64,000 bases of DNA, from contig NZ_JBEXNL010000009.1 in assembly GCF_040611135.1 (NCBI RefSeq), positions 109,249-173,248 on the forward strand, in the 5' to 3' direction. Under the pieces are notes generated by a model that saw only the letters and a list, made by a program, of their open reading frames with translations, was not told the origin of the DNA and searched no databases. Below are positions 52,360 through 60,627 of the stretch, piece by piece. A program made the position numbers and the translations under genes. Each line of letters opens with the position of its first letter. Positions within the stretch are counted from its first letter, which is position 1. This DNA is from Tsukamurella sp040611135. GTDB lineage: Bacteria > Actinomycetota > Actinomycetes > Mycobacteriales > Mycobacteriaceae.

Positions 52360-53741
52360 GGGCGCGCGCCGGCCGGTCCGGCGAACACCGTCCGGCCCAG
52401 GGCCTGCCACACCAGCAGGACTGCGCCGAGGACGACCGCGACCGCGCCGGCCGGGACATCGAAGGGCCAGTAGAACACCGCGCCCACCACGACCATCGCG
52501 GCGCCCACGCCGACCGAGACCCGCAGGCTCTGCTTCGCCATCGGGATCATCTTCCGGCCGGTGGACCACAGGCTGATCGGGGTGCGGCGGAAGACCTCCG
52601 TCATCGCGACGGTGAAGAAGACCGTCACGACGAAGGTGCACACCGTGACGATCGGGGCGTACACGTCGAACCGGAAGCGCTGGATCGTGGGCGCAAGCTC
52701 CTGCAGGGCGAAGGCGTGCACGAGGAAGATGCCGAACGAGCGGTCCGAGGCCGTCTTGAGGAAGACGTCCCAGAACGAGCCCGCTGTGCGGTGATCCGAC
52801 CAGTACGTGCCCGCGGCGTAGAGGGCGAGGATGATCATCACGAACATGACGGCCGCATAGGGGTGGAAGACGTTCGCGGCATCGGTCGGGAACATGCCGT
52901 CCATGCTGACCTTGGAGCCGTAGACGATCAGCGTCGCCATCACGACGCCGATCGCCACGGTGATCACCCGCCCGCGGTAGCGCACGACCACGTCACGGAC
53001 GGCCTCGATGTGCATCGCCGCGACGCAGCCGAGCAACGTGAAGAACTGATACGGGAAGACCGTGGCGGGGAGGTGGTTCCACAGCTTGGCGAGCAGGCCG
53101 TAGTTGAACATCTCCGGCCGGGCGTTGCTCATGTAGTGCAGCAGGACCAGGTGGAAGACGAAGCTGACGGCCAGGATGTACCGGTGGTAGCCCATGGTCC
53201 AGCGGAGGAACTTCAGCAGCAGCGGGAAGATCAGGTACACCTGCATCGTCACGAAGACGAAGTAGAGGTGGTACCAGGCGTCGCCGGTGAGCAGGTCGTA
53301 CCCGAGCACCTTGAGCGCCGCCTTCGTGGACTCCCAGGTCTCGAAGGTACGCCAGACGTTGGAGAACGCCGGCGGCCACATGACGTACATGTGGTAGAGC
53401 CAGTAGAAGACGGACCAGGTCACGAAGGGCAGGCCGACGGCCTTGTACCGGCGCCGCCAGAAATCCACCGCATCCAGCTTCCGGTCCCGGTACTGGTAGA
53501 CCAGCACGAATCCGGTGAGCGCGAAGAACGCGTTGCGCGTGTAGTGGAAGATCGTCTGGACCGCGTTGGACGCCACGCTGAACGGGAACGTGGTGCCCGA
53601 GACGCAGTGATCGAAGATGACGCCCGCGAAGGTCACGATGCGCACGATGTCGAGCTCGTAGAGATGCCCGCCCTTGCGCTTCGGCGTCGCGGGGGGCACG
53701 GGCTCCGCTGCCGGCGTCGGCTCGACGCCGCGTTCGCTCAT
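52356..53741 (-). CDS. Acyltransferase 3 family membrane protein
   Basis: A 461-residue protein with about ten to twelve hydrophobic segments. LYELDIVRIVTFAGVIFDH contains the conserved Arg and the His of acyltransferase-3 proteins, and HYTRNAFFALTGFVLVYQY follows. Such enzymes O-acetylate or acylate surface polysaccharides or lipids. ATG 53741 is chosen; an in-frame GTG at 53759 would add six residues, and neither has a strong ribosome site. It is monocistronic. Confidence 0.83.
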   Translation of the reverse strand: MSERGVEPTPAAEPVPPATPKRKGGHLYELDIVRIVTFAGVIFDHCVSGTTFPFSVASNAVQTIFHYTRNAFFALTGFVLVYQYRDRKLDAVDFWRRRYKAVGLPFVTWSVFYWLYHMYVMWPPAFSNVWRTFETWESTKAALKVLGYDLLTGDAWYHLYFVFVTMQVYLIFPLLLKFLRWTMGYHRYILAVSFVFHLVLLHYMSNARPEMFNYGLLAKLWNHLPATVFPYQFFTLLGCVAAMHIEAVRDVVVRYRGRVITVAIGVVMATLIVYGSKVSMDGMFPTDAANVFHPYAAVMFVMIILALYAAGTYWSDHRTAGSFWDVFLKTASDRSFGIFLVHAFALQELAPTIQRFRFDVYAPIVTVCTFVVTVFFTVAMTEVFRRTPISLWSTGRKMIPMAKQSLRVSVGVGAAMVVVGAVFYWPFDVPAGAVAVVLGAVLLVWQALGRTVFAGPAGARP

Positions 53742-53759
53742 CGTCTGGTCCACACCCAC

Positions 53760-54099
53760 TGATCAACAATCCCTACTACAGCACAGCAATACCTGGTCAC
53801 AGGCCGCTTCGTACGGTAACCGGTGGCGCAGTGCCGCTCCAACTCCGGCGCACACCTCCCAGGAGACTGCCAGGACGACGGGCCACGACGCGCGGTGCGG
53901 CCGATTCGCGGCCCCGCGCGGGCATGTGGTTGCTCCTGAAAGCCATGCGCCCCACGCATGGCTGGGTTCGCACAGGTCAGGGGGTGTTTCTGACGGGAGA
54001 GCTATTCACTGTGCGAATACCCCTCCGTCTTCGGCCCGACGGTGCCCATCGTCCCGCTGCACCCCACCCGGCCCGGTGACGAGCACCGTCGGGCACGGC
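53760..54099. other. 340-bp gene-free region
   Basis: This lies between two minus-strand genes, after 3-hydroxybutyrate dehydrogenase and before the acyltransferase start. The right part holds the hairpin at 54034-54094. The left part presumably carries the acyltransferase promoter; GGTCAC and GGTAACC words near 53795-53822 form an imperfect dyad. No coding frame with recognisable homology was seen. Confidence 0.45.
54034..54094 (-). terminator. Long-loop hairpin downstream of 3-hydroxybutyrate dehydrogenase
   Basis: GCCCGACGGTGC (54034-54045) and GCACCGTCGGGC (54083-54094) are exact reverse complements separated by 37 nt. The structure begins 5 nt after the dehydrogenase stop on the minus strand. 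Confidence 0.5.
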
Positions 54100-54828
54100 T
54101 CAGTTCGCGGTCCAGCCTCCGTCCATGGTGTACGACGCCCCGGTGACCATCGCGGCCCCGGGCGAGCAGAGCCAGGAGACCAGGCCGGCGACCTCGTCGG
54201 GCTCGATGAGGCGCTTGATCGCGGACCGGGCGAGGAAGACCTCGCCCAAGACCTGCTGCTCGGTGATGCCGTGGGCGGCCGCCTGCTCGGCGATCTGTGT
54301 CGCGACCAGCGCGGTGCGCACGTAGCCGGGGTTCACGCAGTTGCTGGTGACGCCGTGCTCGCCGCCCTCGAGCGCCGTGACCTTCGACAGCCCCTCGACG
54401 CCGTGCTTGGCGGCGACATAAGCCGCCTTGTACTTGGAGGCCCGCAGCCCGTGCACCGAGGACACGTGCACGATCCGGCCGGAGCCGCGCTCGTACATCG
54501 CCGGGAGCGCGGCGCGGGTCAGCAGGAAGGGCGCCTCGAGCATCAGCGCCATGATCCGGTGGAACCACGCCGGATCGAACTCCTCGATCGGCGCGACGTG
54601 CTGCACCCCGGCGTTGTTGACGAGCACGTCCACGTCGAGACGCAGGTCCGCGAGCGCGGCCGTGTCGGTCAGGTCCAGCTCGAGCGCGGAGCCGCCGATC
54701 TCCGCCGCCACCTGGGCGGCCGCGGCACCGTCGCGATCGACGACGGTGACGTGGGCACCGTCGGCGGCCAGCCGGCGCGCGACGGCCGCCCCGATCCCCG
54801 CGGCGCCGCCGGTGACGAGCGCCTTCAC
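54100..54828 (-). CDS. 3-hydroxybutyrate dehydrogenase (SDR family)
   Basis: A 242-residue short-chain dehydrogenase. Beyond TGGAAGIG, NNAGVQ and catalytic YVAAK, it carries family-specific stretches VSSVHGLRASKYKAAY, TSNCVNPGYVRTALV and the C-terminal YTMDGGWTA, which mark D-3-hydroxybutyrate dehydrogenases. It would interconvert 3-hydroxybutyrate and acetoacetate with NAD. GTG 54828 overlaps the stop of the MFS transporter (GTGA), so that transporter may import 3-hydroxybutyrate or a related acid. Confidence 0.88.
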   Translation of the reverse strand: MKALVTGGAAGIGAAVARRLAADGAHVTVVDRDGAAAAQVAAEIGGSALELDLTDTAALADLRLDVDVLVNNAGVQHVAPIEEFDPAWFHRIMALMLEAPFLLTRAALPAMYERGSGRIVHVSSVHGLRASKYKAAYVAAKHGVEGLSKVTALEGGEHGVTSNCVNPGYVRTALVATQIAEQAAAHGITEQQVLGEVFLARSAIKRLIEPDEVAGLVSWLCSPGAAMVTGASYTMDGGWTAN

Positions 54829-56189
54829 GCCTTGACCTGCAGGTCCGCGGCGGCGCGCTCGAGCATCTGGCGGTCCCGCGCGTCGACCTCGGAGAGACTG
54901 ATGCCGCGGGTCTCGCGCACGAAGAAGACCGAGACGAACGTGATGACGCACGCCGCGGCGAGGTAGAACGCGATCGGCAGCGAGCTGTCGTAGGCCTTGA
55001 GCAGCTTGGTCGCGATGATCGGGGCGAGCGAGCCCGCCACGACCGCGGTGACCTGCGCGGCCAGGGAGACGCCCGAGTACCGCATCCGGGTGGGGAAGGC
55101 CTCGGCCATGATCGCGGGCTGCGGCGCGTACATCATCGCGTGGAAGACCAGGCCGATGGTGATCGCCGTGACCACCATGGCGTTGCTGCCCGTGTCGAAC
55201 ATGGGGAAGGCGAAGAAGCCCCAGGTCGCCGAGAGCGCCGCGCCCGCCCAGTAGACGGGGCGGCGGCCGACGCGGTCGGTGAGCGCGCCGAACATCGGCA
55301 TCACGACGAAGTGCACCGCGTGCGCGATGAGCAGCCAGGTGAGGATGTGCGTGGTGCTCATCTTGACCACGAGCTTGAGGTACGTGATGGAGAAGGTCAC
55401 CAGCAGGTAGTAGAAGATGTTCTCGCCGAACCGCAGGCCCATCGCCGAGAGCACGCCGCGCGGGTAGCGCTTGAGCACCTCGAGGACGCCGTAGGACACC
55501 GCCTTCTCGGCCTCGATCTCCTTCTGCGCCTCCTGGAACAGCGGCGACTCGTCGACCTGGGTGCGGATGTAGTAGCCGATCAGGACGATCACCGCCGACA
55601 GCCAGAACGCGATCCGCCAGCCCCACGCCAGGAAATCGGCATCGGACAGCACGCTGGTCAGGATGAGCAGGACGACGGTGGCGACGATGTTGCCGCCGGG
55701 GACGCCGGCCTGCGGCCACGACGCCCAGAAGCCGCGCGATCGGTTCGGGCTGTGCTCCCCGACGAGGAGCACGGCGCCGCCCCACTCGCCGCCGACCGCG
55801 AAGCCCTGCAGGAAGCGCAGCAGCACCAGCAGGGTCGGCGCCAGATAGCCGACCTGATCGAAGGTGGGCAGGCAGCCCATGAGGAAGGTGGCGGCGCCGA
55901 CCAGCACGATCGAGACCTGCAGGAGCTTCTTGCGGCCGAACCGGTCGCCCAGGTGGCCGAACACGATGCCGCCGACGGGCCGCGCGGCGAAACCCACCGC
56001 GTAGGTGATGAAGGCGGCGATGATCTGGTCGTACGGGCTGCCGCCCTGCGGGAACATGATCTTGTTGAAGACCAGGGTCGCGGCCGTGCCGTACAGGAAG
56101 AACTCGTACCACTCGACGACCGTGCCGGCCATCGATGCCCCGACGATCTTGCGCAGCCCGGTGGGCCGCTCCAGGTCGGACTGCGCCAT
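54825..56189 (-). CDS. MFS transporter, metabolite:H+ symporter (MHS) family
   Basis: A 454-residue, 12-helix transporter with VVEWYEFFLYG in TM1, GHLGDRFGRKKLLQ in the 2-3 loop and RFLQGFAVGGEWGGAVLL, hallmark motifs of the MHS group (KgtP, ProP, ShiA relatives) for organic acids and osmolytes. It is coupled to the 3-hydroxybutyrate dehydrogenase gene and diverges from a LysR regulator. A short-chain hydroxy acid or related carboxylate is a likely substrate (inference). Confidence 0.9.
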   Translation of the reverse strand: MAQSDLERPTGLRKIVGASMAGTVVEWYEFFLYGTAATLVFNKIMFPQGGSPYDQIIAAFITYAVGFAARPVGGIVFGHLGDRFGRKKLLQVSIVLVGAATFLMGCLPTFDQVGYLAPTLLVLLRFLQGFAVGGEWGGAVLLVGEHSPNRSRGFWASWPQAGVPGGNIVATVVLLILTSVLSDADFLAWGWRIAFWLSAVIVLIGYYIRTQVDESPLFQEAQKEIEAEKAVSYGVLEVLKRYPRGVLSAMGLRFGENIFYYLLVTFSITYLKLVVKMSTTHILTWLLIAHAVHFVVMPMFGALTDRVGRRPVYWAGAALSATWGFFAFPMFDTGSNAMVVTAITIGLVFHAMMYAPQPAIMAEAFPTRMRYSGVSLAAQVTAVVAGSLAPIIATKLLKAYDSSLPIAFYLAAACVITFVSVFFVRETRGISLSEVDARDRQMLERAAADLQVKA

Positions 56190-56263
56190 ACCTACTCCTT
56201 GTGCGATGGGTCATAGCCGGACCGAGATGTGATCCATGCCATGTTTCACGAAGTATGTATGGA

Positions 56264-56269
56264 TAAAAT
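56264..56269 (+). promoter_or_regulatory. Putative -10 element (TAAAAT) for the LysR gene
   Basis: TAAAAT lies in the AT-rich middle of the 121-bp space between the divergent MFS and LysR genes, about 40 nt before the LysR start. No clear -35 is seen. Confidence 0.3.
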
Positions 56270-56310
56270 CGCAGACACAATGCCCACGATCGCCGATCGG
56301 ATCTGCATCC

Positions 56311-57210
56311 ATGCACATGTCCAACCCCAGCGCCGATGGGCTGCTCACCCTCCTCGCCGTCGCGCGGACCGGCCGCTACACCGCGGCGGCCGATGTCCTG
56401 GGCATCAATCACACCACCGCGTCGCGCCGGGTGGCCGCGCTGGAACAGACGCTCGGCGGGCCGCTGCTGGCCCGCGCCGCCTCCGGCTGGGAGCTCACCG
56501 ACCTCGGCCGGACCGCGGTCGGGGCCGCCGAGCGGATCGAGGCCGTGCTGCACGGCCTGGACGCCGACACCGACCACGACCTGCACGGAAAGGTACGGAT
56601 CGCCGCCACCGACGGGTTCAGCGCCCGCGTCGTGGCGCCCGCGATCGCGACACTGGGCCGGGCGCATCCGCGGCTGTCCGTCGACCTGCTGACCGTGACG
56701 CGCCGCGCACCGTCGACCCGCTCCGGCGTGGACATCGAGGTGGTGGTGGGCCGGCCCGAGACGTACCGGGTGGAGCCCGAACTCCTCGCGCCCTACCGGC
56801 TGGGCCTGTACGGCTCCCGCGACTACCTCGCCACCGACGGGACCCCCGAGCGGCCGCGCGACCTCGCCGGACGACCGCTGGTCTACTTCATCGACTCGAT
56901 GCTCACGGTCGACGACCTCGACCTCGCGCGCGTGCTCGTCCCCGGCATGGCGGACCGGCTGAGCTCGACGAACGTGCTCGTGCACGTCGAGGCCACCTGC
57001 GCCGGGGCCGGTCTCGGCCTGCTCCCCTGCTTCCTCGCCGACGGCCGCCCCGACCTCGTGCGGGTGCTGCCCGACGAGGTGTCCGTCCGGCTCGAGTACT
57101 GGATGGTGGTGCGGCCCGAGGCGGCGCAGCGCCGCGAGGTGGCCGCGGTGGTCACGGCGCTGCGCGCCCAGGTCGGGTCGATGCGCGCCGCGCTGCTCGG
57201 CGAGGGATGA
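56311..57210 (+). CDS. LysR family transcriptional regulator
   Basis: A 299-residue regulator: helix-turn-helix YTAAADVLGINHTTASRRVA near residues 20-45, then a substrate-binding-like effector domain (FSARVVAPAIATLGRAHPRL). ATG 56311 or 56317 is chosen because the longer frame adds residues unlike the family and no ribosome site separates them. Divergence from the MHS transporter and 3-hydroxybutyrate dehydrogenase suggests it controls that pair. Confidence 0.87.
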   Translation: MHMSNPSADGLLTLLAVARTGRYTAAADVLGINHTTASRRVAALEQTLGGPLLARAASGWELTDLGRTAVGAAERIEAVLHGLDADTDHDLHGKVRIAATDGFSARVVAPAIATLGRAHPRLSVDLLTVTRRAPSTRSGVDIEVVVGRPETYRVEPELLAPYRLGLYGSRDYLATDGTPERPRDLAGRPLVYFIDSMLTVDDLDLARVLVPGMADRLSSTNVLVHVEATCAGAGLGLLPCFLADGRPDLVRVLPDEVSVRLEYWMVVRPEAAQRREVAAVVTALRAQVGSMRAALLGEG

Positions 57211-57219
57211 CCGCCGGCC

Positions 57220-57489
57220 TCAGCGCAACTCGTCGAGCCGGACGTGCCCGTCCTGCAGGAGCCGCGCAGCGAGAGCCGTCTTGGTGGTCGCATGCCGCCC
57301 CGCGGCGACGTACTTGGCGCGGACCCGCGCCACGTGCTCGGCGACGGTGCACTCCGCGATGAACAGCTCCCGCGCCGCGGACGCCTTGCTCTCCGTGCAC
57401 AGCCACGCCCGCAGCACCTCGACCTCCCGCTCGGTCAGCCAGACGGGCCCGGGCTCGTCCATCGTTCCCGTCATCATCACTGCGGTCAT
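57220..57489 (-). CDS. Small LuxR-type helix-turn-helix protein
   Basis: An 89-residue protein made almost only of a LuxR/NarL DNA-binding domain (WLTEREVEVLRAWLC, then ECTVAEHVARVRAKYVAAG). No receiver or sensor domain is present. AGGGG precedes ATG 57489. It diverges from the response-regulator operon at 57683, whose DNA-binding domain is similar (RIRAKYAVQGR). It may compete with or modulate that regulator. Confidence 0.8.
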   Translation of the reverse strand: MTAVMMTGTMDEPGPVWLTEREVEVLRAWLCTESKASAARELFIAECTVAEHVARVRAKYVAAGRHATTKTALAARLLQDGHVRLDELR

Positions 57490-57670
57490 GACTCACCCCT
57501 GCCTCGCCGGATCCGGCGGATTCGCCACCGTCGACGCTAGCGACGGGACACCCCCGCCGAAAGCGGGTCCGTCCCGCCGGGGAAGACCCCCTCACCGTTA
57601 CCCAAGGACAACGAAACAGTCCATCCGGCACGATCTTTCACTCGTCCACGACGGCCCCGCGAGGGCGGCG

Positions 57671-57676
57671 TATGTT
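57671..57676 (+). promoter_or_regulatory. Putative -10 of a leaderless promoter (TATGTT)
   Basis: TATGTT ends 6 nt before the response-regulator ATG at 57683 and no ribosome site is present, so transcription probably begins at or next to the start codon. Confidence 0.4.
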
Positions 57677-57682
57677 TCTCCC

Positions 57683-58381
57683 ATGACCGAATCGGACGCG
57701 GTCGTCGAACAGCCGGCGAACCGCGCGACGCACACCGTGGGCATCGTCGAGGATCACGCGCTGATCGTGCTCGGATTCGAGGCCAGCCTGGCCGCCGTCG
57801 ACGACCTGGAGTTCGTCGGCCACGCACCGAGCGTGGCCGAACTGCTCGCCCGCGGCCGGCCCGACGTGGTGGTGCTCGACCTGCTCCTCGCCGACGGCAC
57901 CGCGCCCGAGGCGAACATCGAGAAGCTGCACGCCGCCGGGGCCCGGGTCCTGGTGTACACGGGCAGTTTCGACACCGACCCCTACCTCGCGCGCCAGGCA
58001 GCCCGGTGCGGCGTCTGGGGCATCGTGCCGAAGACGGTGAGCGGGGCCGAGCTCGTGCAGGCCGTGCGGGACACCGCCGACGAACGCCCCGTCGTGACCA
58101 CGGAGTGGGCCGCGGCGATCGACGGCGACCCCGACTTCTCCGACGTGGGACTGAGCCCGCAACAACGGGAGGTCCTCGCGCTGTACGCGTCGGGCGAGAC
58201 CACCGCCCGCGTCGCCGAACTGACCGGGCTGTCCCCGAAGACCGTGGAGAGCTACATCGACCGGATCCGCGCCAAGTACGCCGTGCAAGGACGCCCCGCG
58301 GAGACCAAGCTGCACATGTACCAGCGGGCCGTCGAGGACGGCTTCCTGCAGGCGCCGCGCAGGCGGCGATGGCCGCGCTGA
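57683..58381 (+). CDS. NarL/LuxR family response regulator
   Basis: A 232-residue response regulator. The receiver domain shows acidic residues in GIVEDHALIVLGFE, the phospho-acceptor Asp in VVVLDLLLADG, Thr in VYTGSF and Lys in VPKTV. The C-terminal helix-turn-helix is LSPQQREVLALYAS, then LSPKTVESYIDRIRAKYA. The longer open frame upstream is ignored in favour of the leaderless ATG. It overlaps the histidine kinase start by 13 nt, so the pair is co-translated. Confidence 0.9.
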   Translation: MTESDAVVEQPANRATHTVGIVEDHALIVLGFEASLAAVDDLEFVGHAPSVAELLARGRPDVVVLDLLLADGTAPEANIEKLHAAGARVLVYTGSFDTDPYLARQAARCGVWGIVPKTVSGAELVQAVRDTADERPVVTTEWAAAIDGDPDFSDVGLSPQQREVLALYASGETTARVAELTGLSPKTVESYIDRIRAKYAVQGRPAETKLHMYQRAVEDGFLQAPRRRRWPR

Positions 58382-59571
58382 CGACGCGGGCCGGCGGGGC
58401 CGCCCCGCCGACGGGGACCGAGGGTCCGGCGAGCGCCGACGAGCGACTGACCAGGGTGTTCGCCCGATTCATCGCCGCGGGCTACCTGTTCGACCTCGCG
58501 ACCACGTTCCCGTCCGTGCTCGATGCGTGGCGCGTCGCGCCGCGGCTCACGGCGGTCACCGCGCCGGCGGTCTTCGGCACCGGCGTCGCGCTGCTGGTCG
58601 CGAGCTTCGCCCGGGACTACCGCCGGGCCGTCGGGCGCGCCGCCCTGATCGCGGGCGTCGCCTACCTCGCCGCGGTGCTGCTGTGGCTGATCGCCGACGC
58701 GATCAGCCCGCTCCAGCTGCCGGGGGATCACTTCCTCTACTACATCCCCGCGCTCGCCGCGATGGCCGTCGCGCTGCCCGCTCGCCCGGCGACGGCCGCC
58801 GGTTACGGCGTCGCGGTCGTGATCGGCACGGTGCTGCTCAACCATCGGGTGGGCGCCTCCCACGACCCGTACGTCCCGGCCCTGCTGTTCTCCCTGGTCT
58901 TCACCGCGGTGTTCCTCTCCGCATCCATCGTCGCGTGGCGCGCCGGGCGCCGGCTCGACCTCGCGCAGACCGAGGCGCTGGAGGCCACGGCCGCCGAGGC
59001 CTCGGCGCAGGCCCGCGGCGACGAGCAGCAGCGCTTCGCCGCCCTCGTCCACGACGACGTGATCGCGACGCTGCTCGCGGCCACCCGCATCGACGACGCC
59101 GCGGCGATCGCGCAGCACGCGCGCACCGTCCTCGTCGCCGTCGACGACTACGAGGGACCGAGCGACCGGGCGGACGCGACCGCGGGCGCGGCGGCAGCCG
59201 CACTCGGCGCCGCGGTCGGTCGCGGCGCACCCCACACCCGCTGGTCGGCGCGGGTCGACCCGGACGCCGGACGCGTACCGTCGGACGCGCTGACGGGGGC
59301 GATCGCCGCGACCGCGGAGGCACTGCGCAACGTGCAGCGGCACGCCGGGGCGGGCGCCCGCGCCACGGTGGACGCCGTCTTCGAGGAATCGGGCTTTCGC
59401 GTGGTCATCCGCGACGACGGGGTCGGATTCGACCCGCGCACCGTCGCCCCCGACCGGCTGGGCGTGGCGGGCAGCATCCTGGGCCGGATGCGCTCGATCC
59501 CCGGTGGCGCGGCCACCGTCGACGCGGCGCCGGGCGAGGGCACCGTCGTGACGGTCCGGTGGGCGCGATGA
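58369..59571 (+). CDS. Sensor histidine kinase
   Basis: A 400-residue membrane kinase. Five to six hydrophobic segments (about residues 30-195) precede a cytoplasmic part with the presumed phospho-acceptor His in FAALVHDDVIATLL, N-box EALRNVQRHAG, and ATP-lid motifs VIRDDGVGFDP and AAPGEGTVVTVRW. The H-box is a short HisKA_3-like form, matching a NarL-type partner. ATG 58369 lies inside the response-regulator gene. Its stop overlaps the next start (ATGA). The signal is unknown; the membrane-embedded sensor lacks a large extracellular domain. Confidence 0.87.
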   Translation: MAALTTRAGGAAPPTGTEGPASADERLTRVFARFIAAGYLFDLATTFPSVLDAWRVAPRLTAVTAPAVFGTGVALLVASFARDYRRAVGRAALIAGVAYLAAVLLWLIADAISPLQLPGDHFLYYIPALAAMAVALPARPATAAGYGVAVVIGTVLLNHRVGASHDPYVPALLFSLVFTAVFLSASIVAWRAGRRLDLAQTEALEATAAEASAQARGDEQQRFAALVHDDVIATLLAATRIDDAAAIAQHARTVLVAVDDYEGPSDRADATAGAAAAALGAAVGRGAPHTRWSARVDPDAGRVPSDALTGAIAATAEALRNVQRHAGAGARATVDAVFEESGFRVVIRDDGVGFDPRTVAPDRLGVAGSILGRMRSIPGGAATVDAAPGEGTVVTVRWAR

Positions 59572-60575
59572 CGGGCGACCAGGACGTCCGCGACATCATC
59601 GGCATGCGGCACCGGGGCGCGACCGCGCTGGCCTGGGCCCTCGTGGCGACCTTCGCCGTCCTCGCCTGGTATGCGCGCGCCGACCTGGATCCGGCGTGGC
59701 CGCAGGCCGTCGGCCTCGTCGGGCTCCTGCTCGGCGCGCTGGTGCTGGTCCGCGCCGCCGGCGATCCGTTGCCGTGGCGATGGACCGTCGTCGTCGCCGC
59801 GGGCGGGCCGGTCGCGGCGCTGAGCGTGTTCCCCTTCCTGCCCGCCGACTACTCCTTCGCCCTCACCACCTGGCCGATCGGCGCCGGCGCGGTCCTCACC
59901 TCCTACCTCGCGGTGCGCGGACGCGCGATCACGACCTGGGCGTCGGTCGCGCTGACGGCGGCCGTGGTGGCCTGGTGGGCCGTCGACCGCGGACACGGGG
60001 CGCTCGACGGGGTGCTGCGCTGCCTGCCGAGTGCGACGGTGACGCTGACCGCCACGTTCTTCGCCCTCACCCTCCGGCCGGTCGCGCGCTGGACCTTCCT
60101 GATGCGGGCCCGGACCAGGGAGCGCCGCGCAGCGGAGGCCGCGGCCGAGACCGCCCGGGAGGTGCGCGGCCGGCAGCGCGACTTCCTCGACCGGGAGGCA
60201 CGCCCGATGCTCGAGCGCCTGGCGACCGGCGTCCCGCTGACGGCCGCGGAACGGATGGAGTGCCGCATCGTCGAGGCCCGGCTACGGGACTCCGTGCGCG
60301 CCCCCGGGCTGCTCTCACCCCGCATCGCCGACGCCGCGGACCGGGCCCGACGGCGGGGAGTCGACGTCGTGCTCCTCGACGACGGCGGCCTGCGGGACCT
60401 GGCGGCGCCGGTCGCCGACGCGATCCGCGACCGGATCGCCGACGCCGTCGACTCGCTCCCCGTCGGATCGGTGACGGCGCGCGCCGTCCCGCCGGGACGC
60501 GAGTTGGCGGCCACCGTCCTCCTGCGGGCGCCCGACGGGGCGACGACGCGGATCGAGCTACCCGTCTCCGCCTGA
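59568..60575 (+). CDS. Membrane protein coupled to the two-component system
   Basis: A 335-residue protein with four to five hydrophobic segments (about residues 15-170), then an Arg/Ala/Glu-rich probable coiled-coil (TRERRAAEAAAETAREVRGR) and a soluble C-terminal domain of about 130 residues. The layout copies a histidine kinase of this operon, but no H-box, N-box or ATP lid is visible. ATGA overlap with the kinase implies a stoichiometric partner, perhaps a kinase-like scaffold or co-sensor. I do not recognise a named family. Confidence 0.75.
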   Translation: MTGDQDVRDIIGMRHRGATALAWALVATFAVLAWYARADLDPAWPQAVGLVGLLLGALVLVRAAGDPLPWRWTVVVAAGGPVAALSVFPFLPADYSFALTTWPIGAGAVLTSYLAVRGRAITTWASVALTAAVVAWWAVDRGHGALDGVLRCLPSATVTLTATFFALTLRPVARWTFLMRARTRERRAAEAAAETAREVRGRQRDFLDREARPMLERLATGVPLTAAERMECRIVEARLRDSVRAPGLLSPRIADAADRARRRGVDVVLLDDGGLRDLAAPVADAIRDRIADAVDSLPVGSVTARAVPPGRELAATVLLRAPDGATTRIELPVSA

Positions 60576-60609
60576 CCCGCACGACGGGCGGGGATTCACC
60601 GATCCGCGC

Positions 60610-60615
60610 TAGACT
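60610..60615 (+). promoter_or_regulatory. Putative -10 element (TAGACT) of the SNF2 helicase gene
   Basis: TAGACT lies 12 nt before ATG 60628 and 6 nt before the in-frame TTG at 60622. With no ribosome site between, the mRNA is leaderless or has a very short leader. Confidence 0.4.
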
Positions 60616-60627
60616 GTCCGCTTGACC

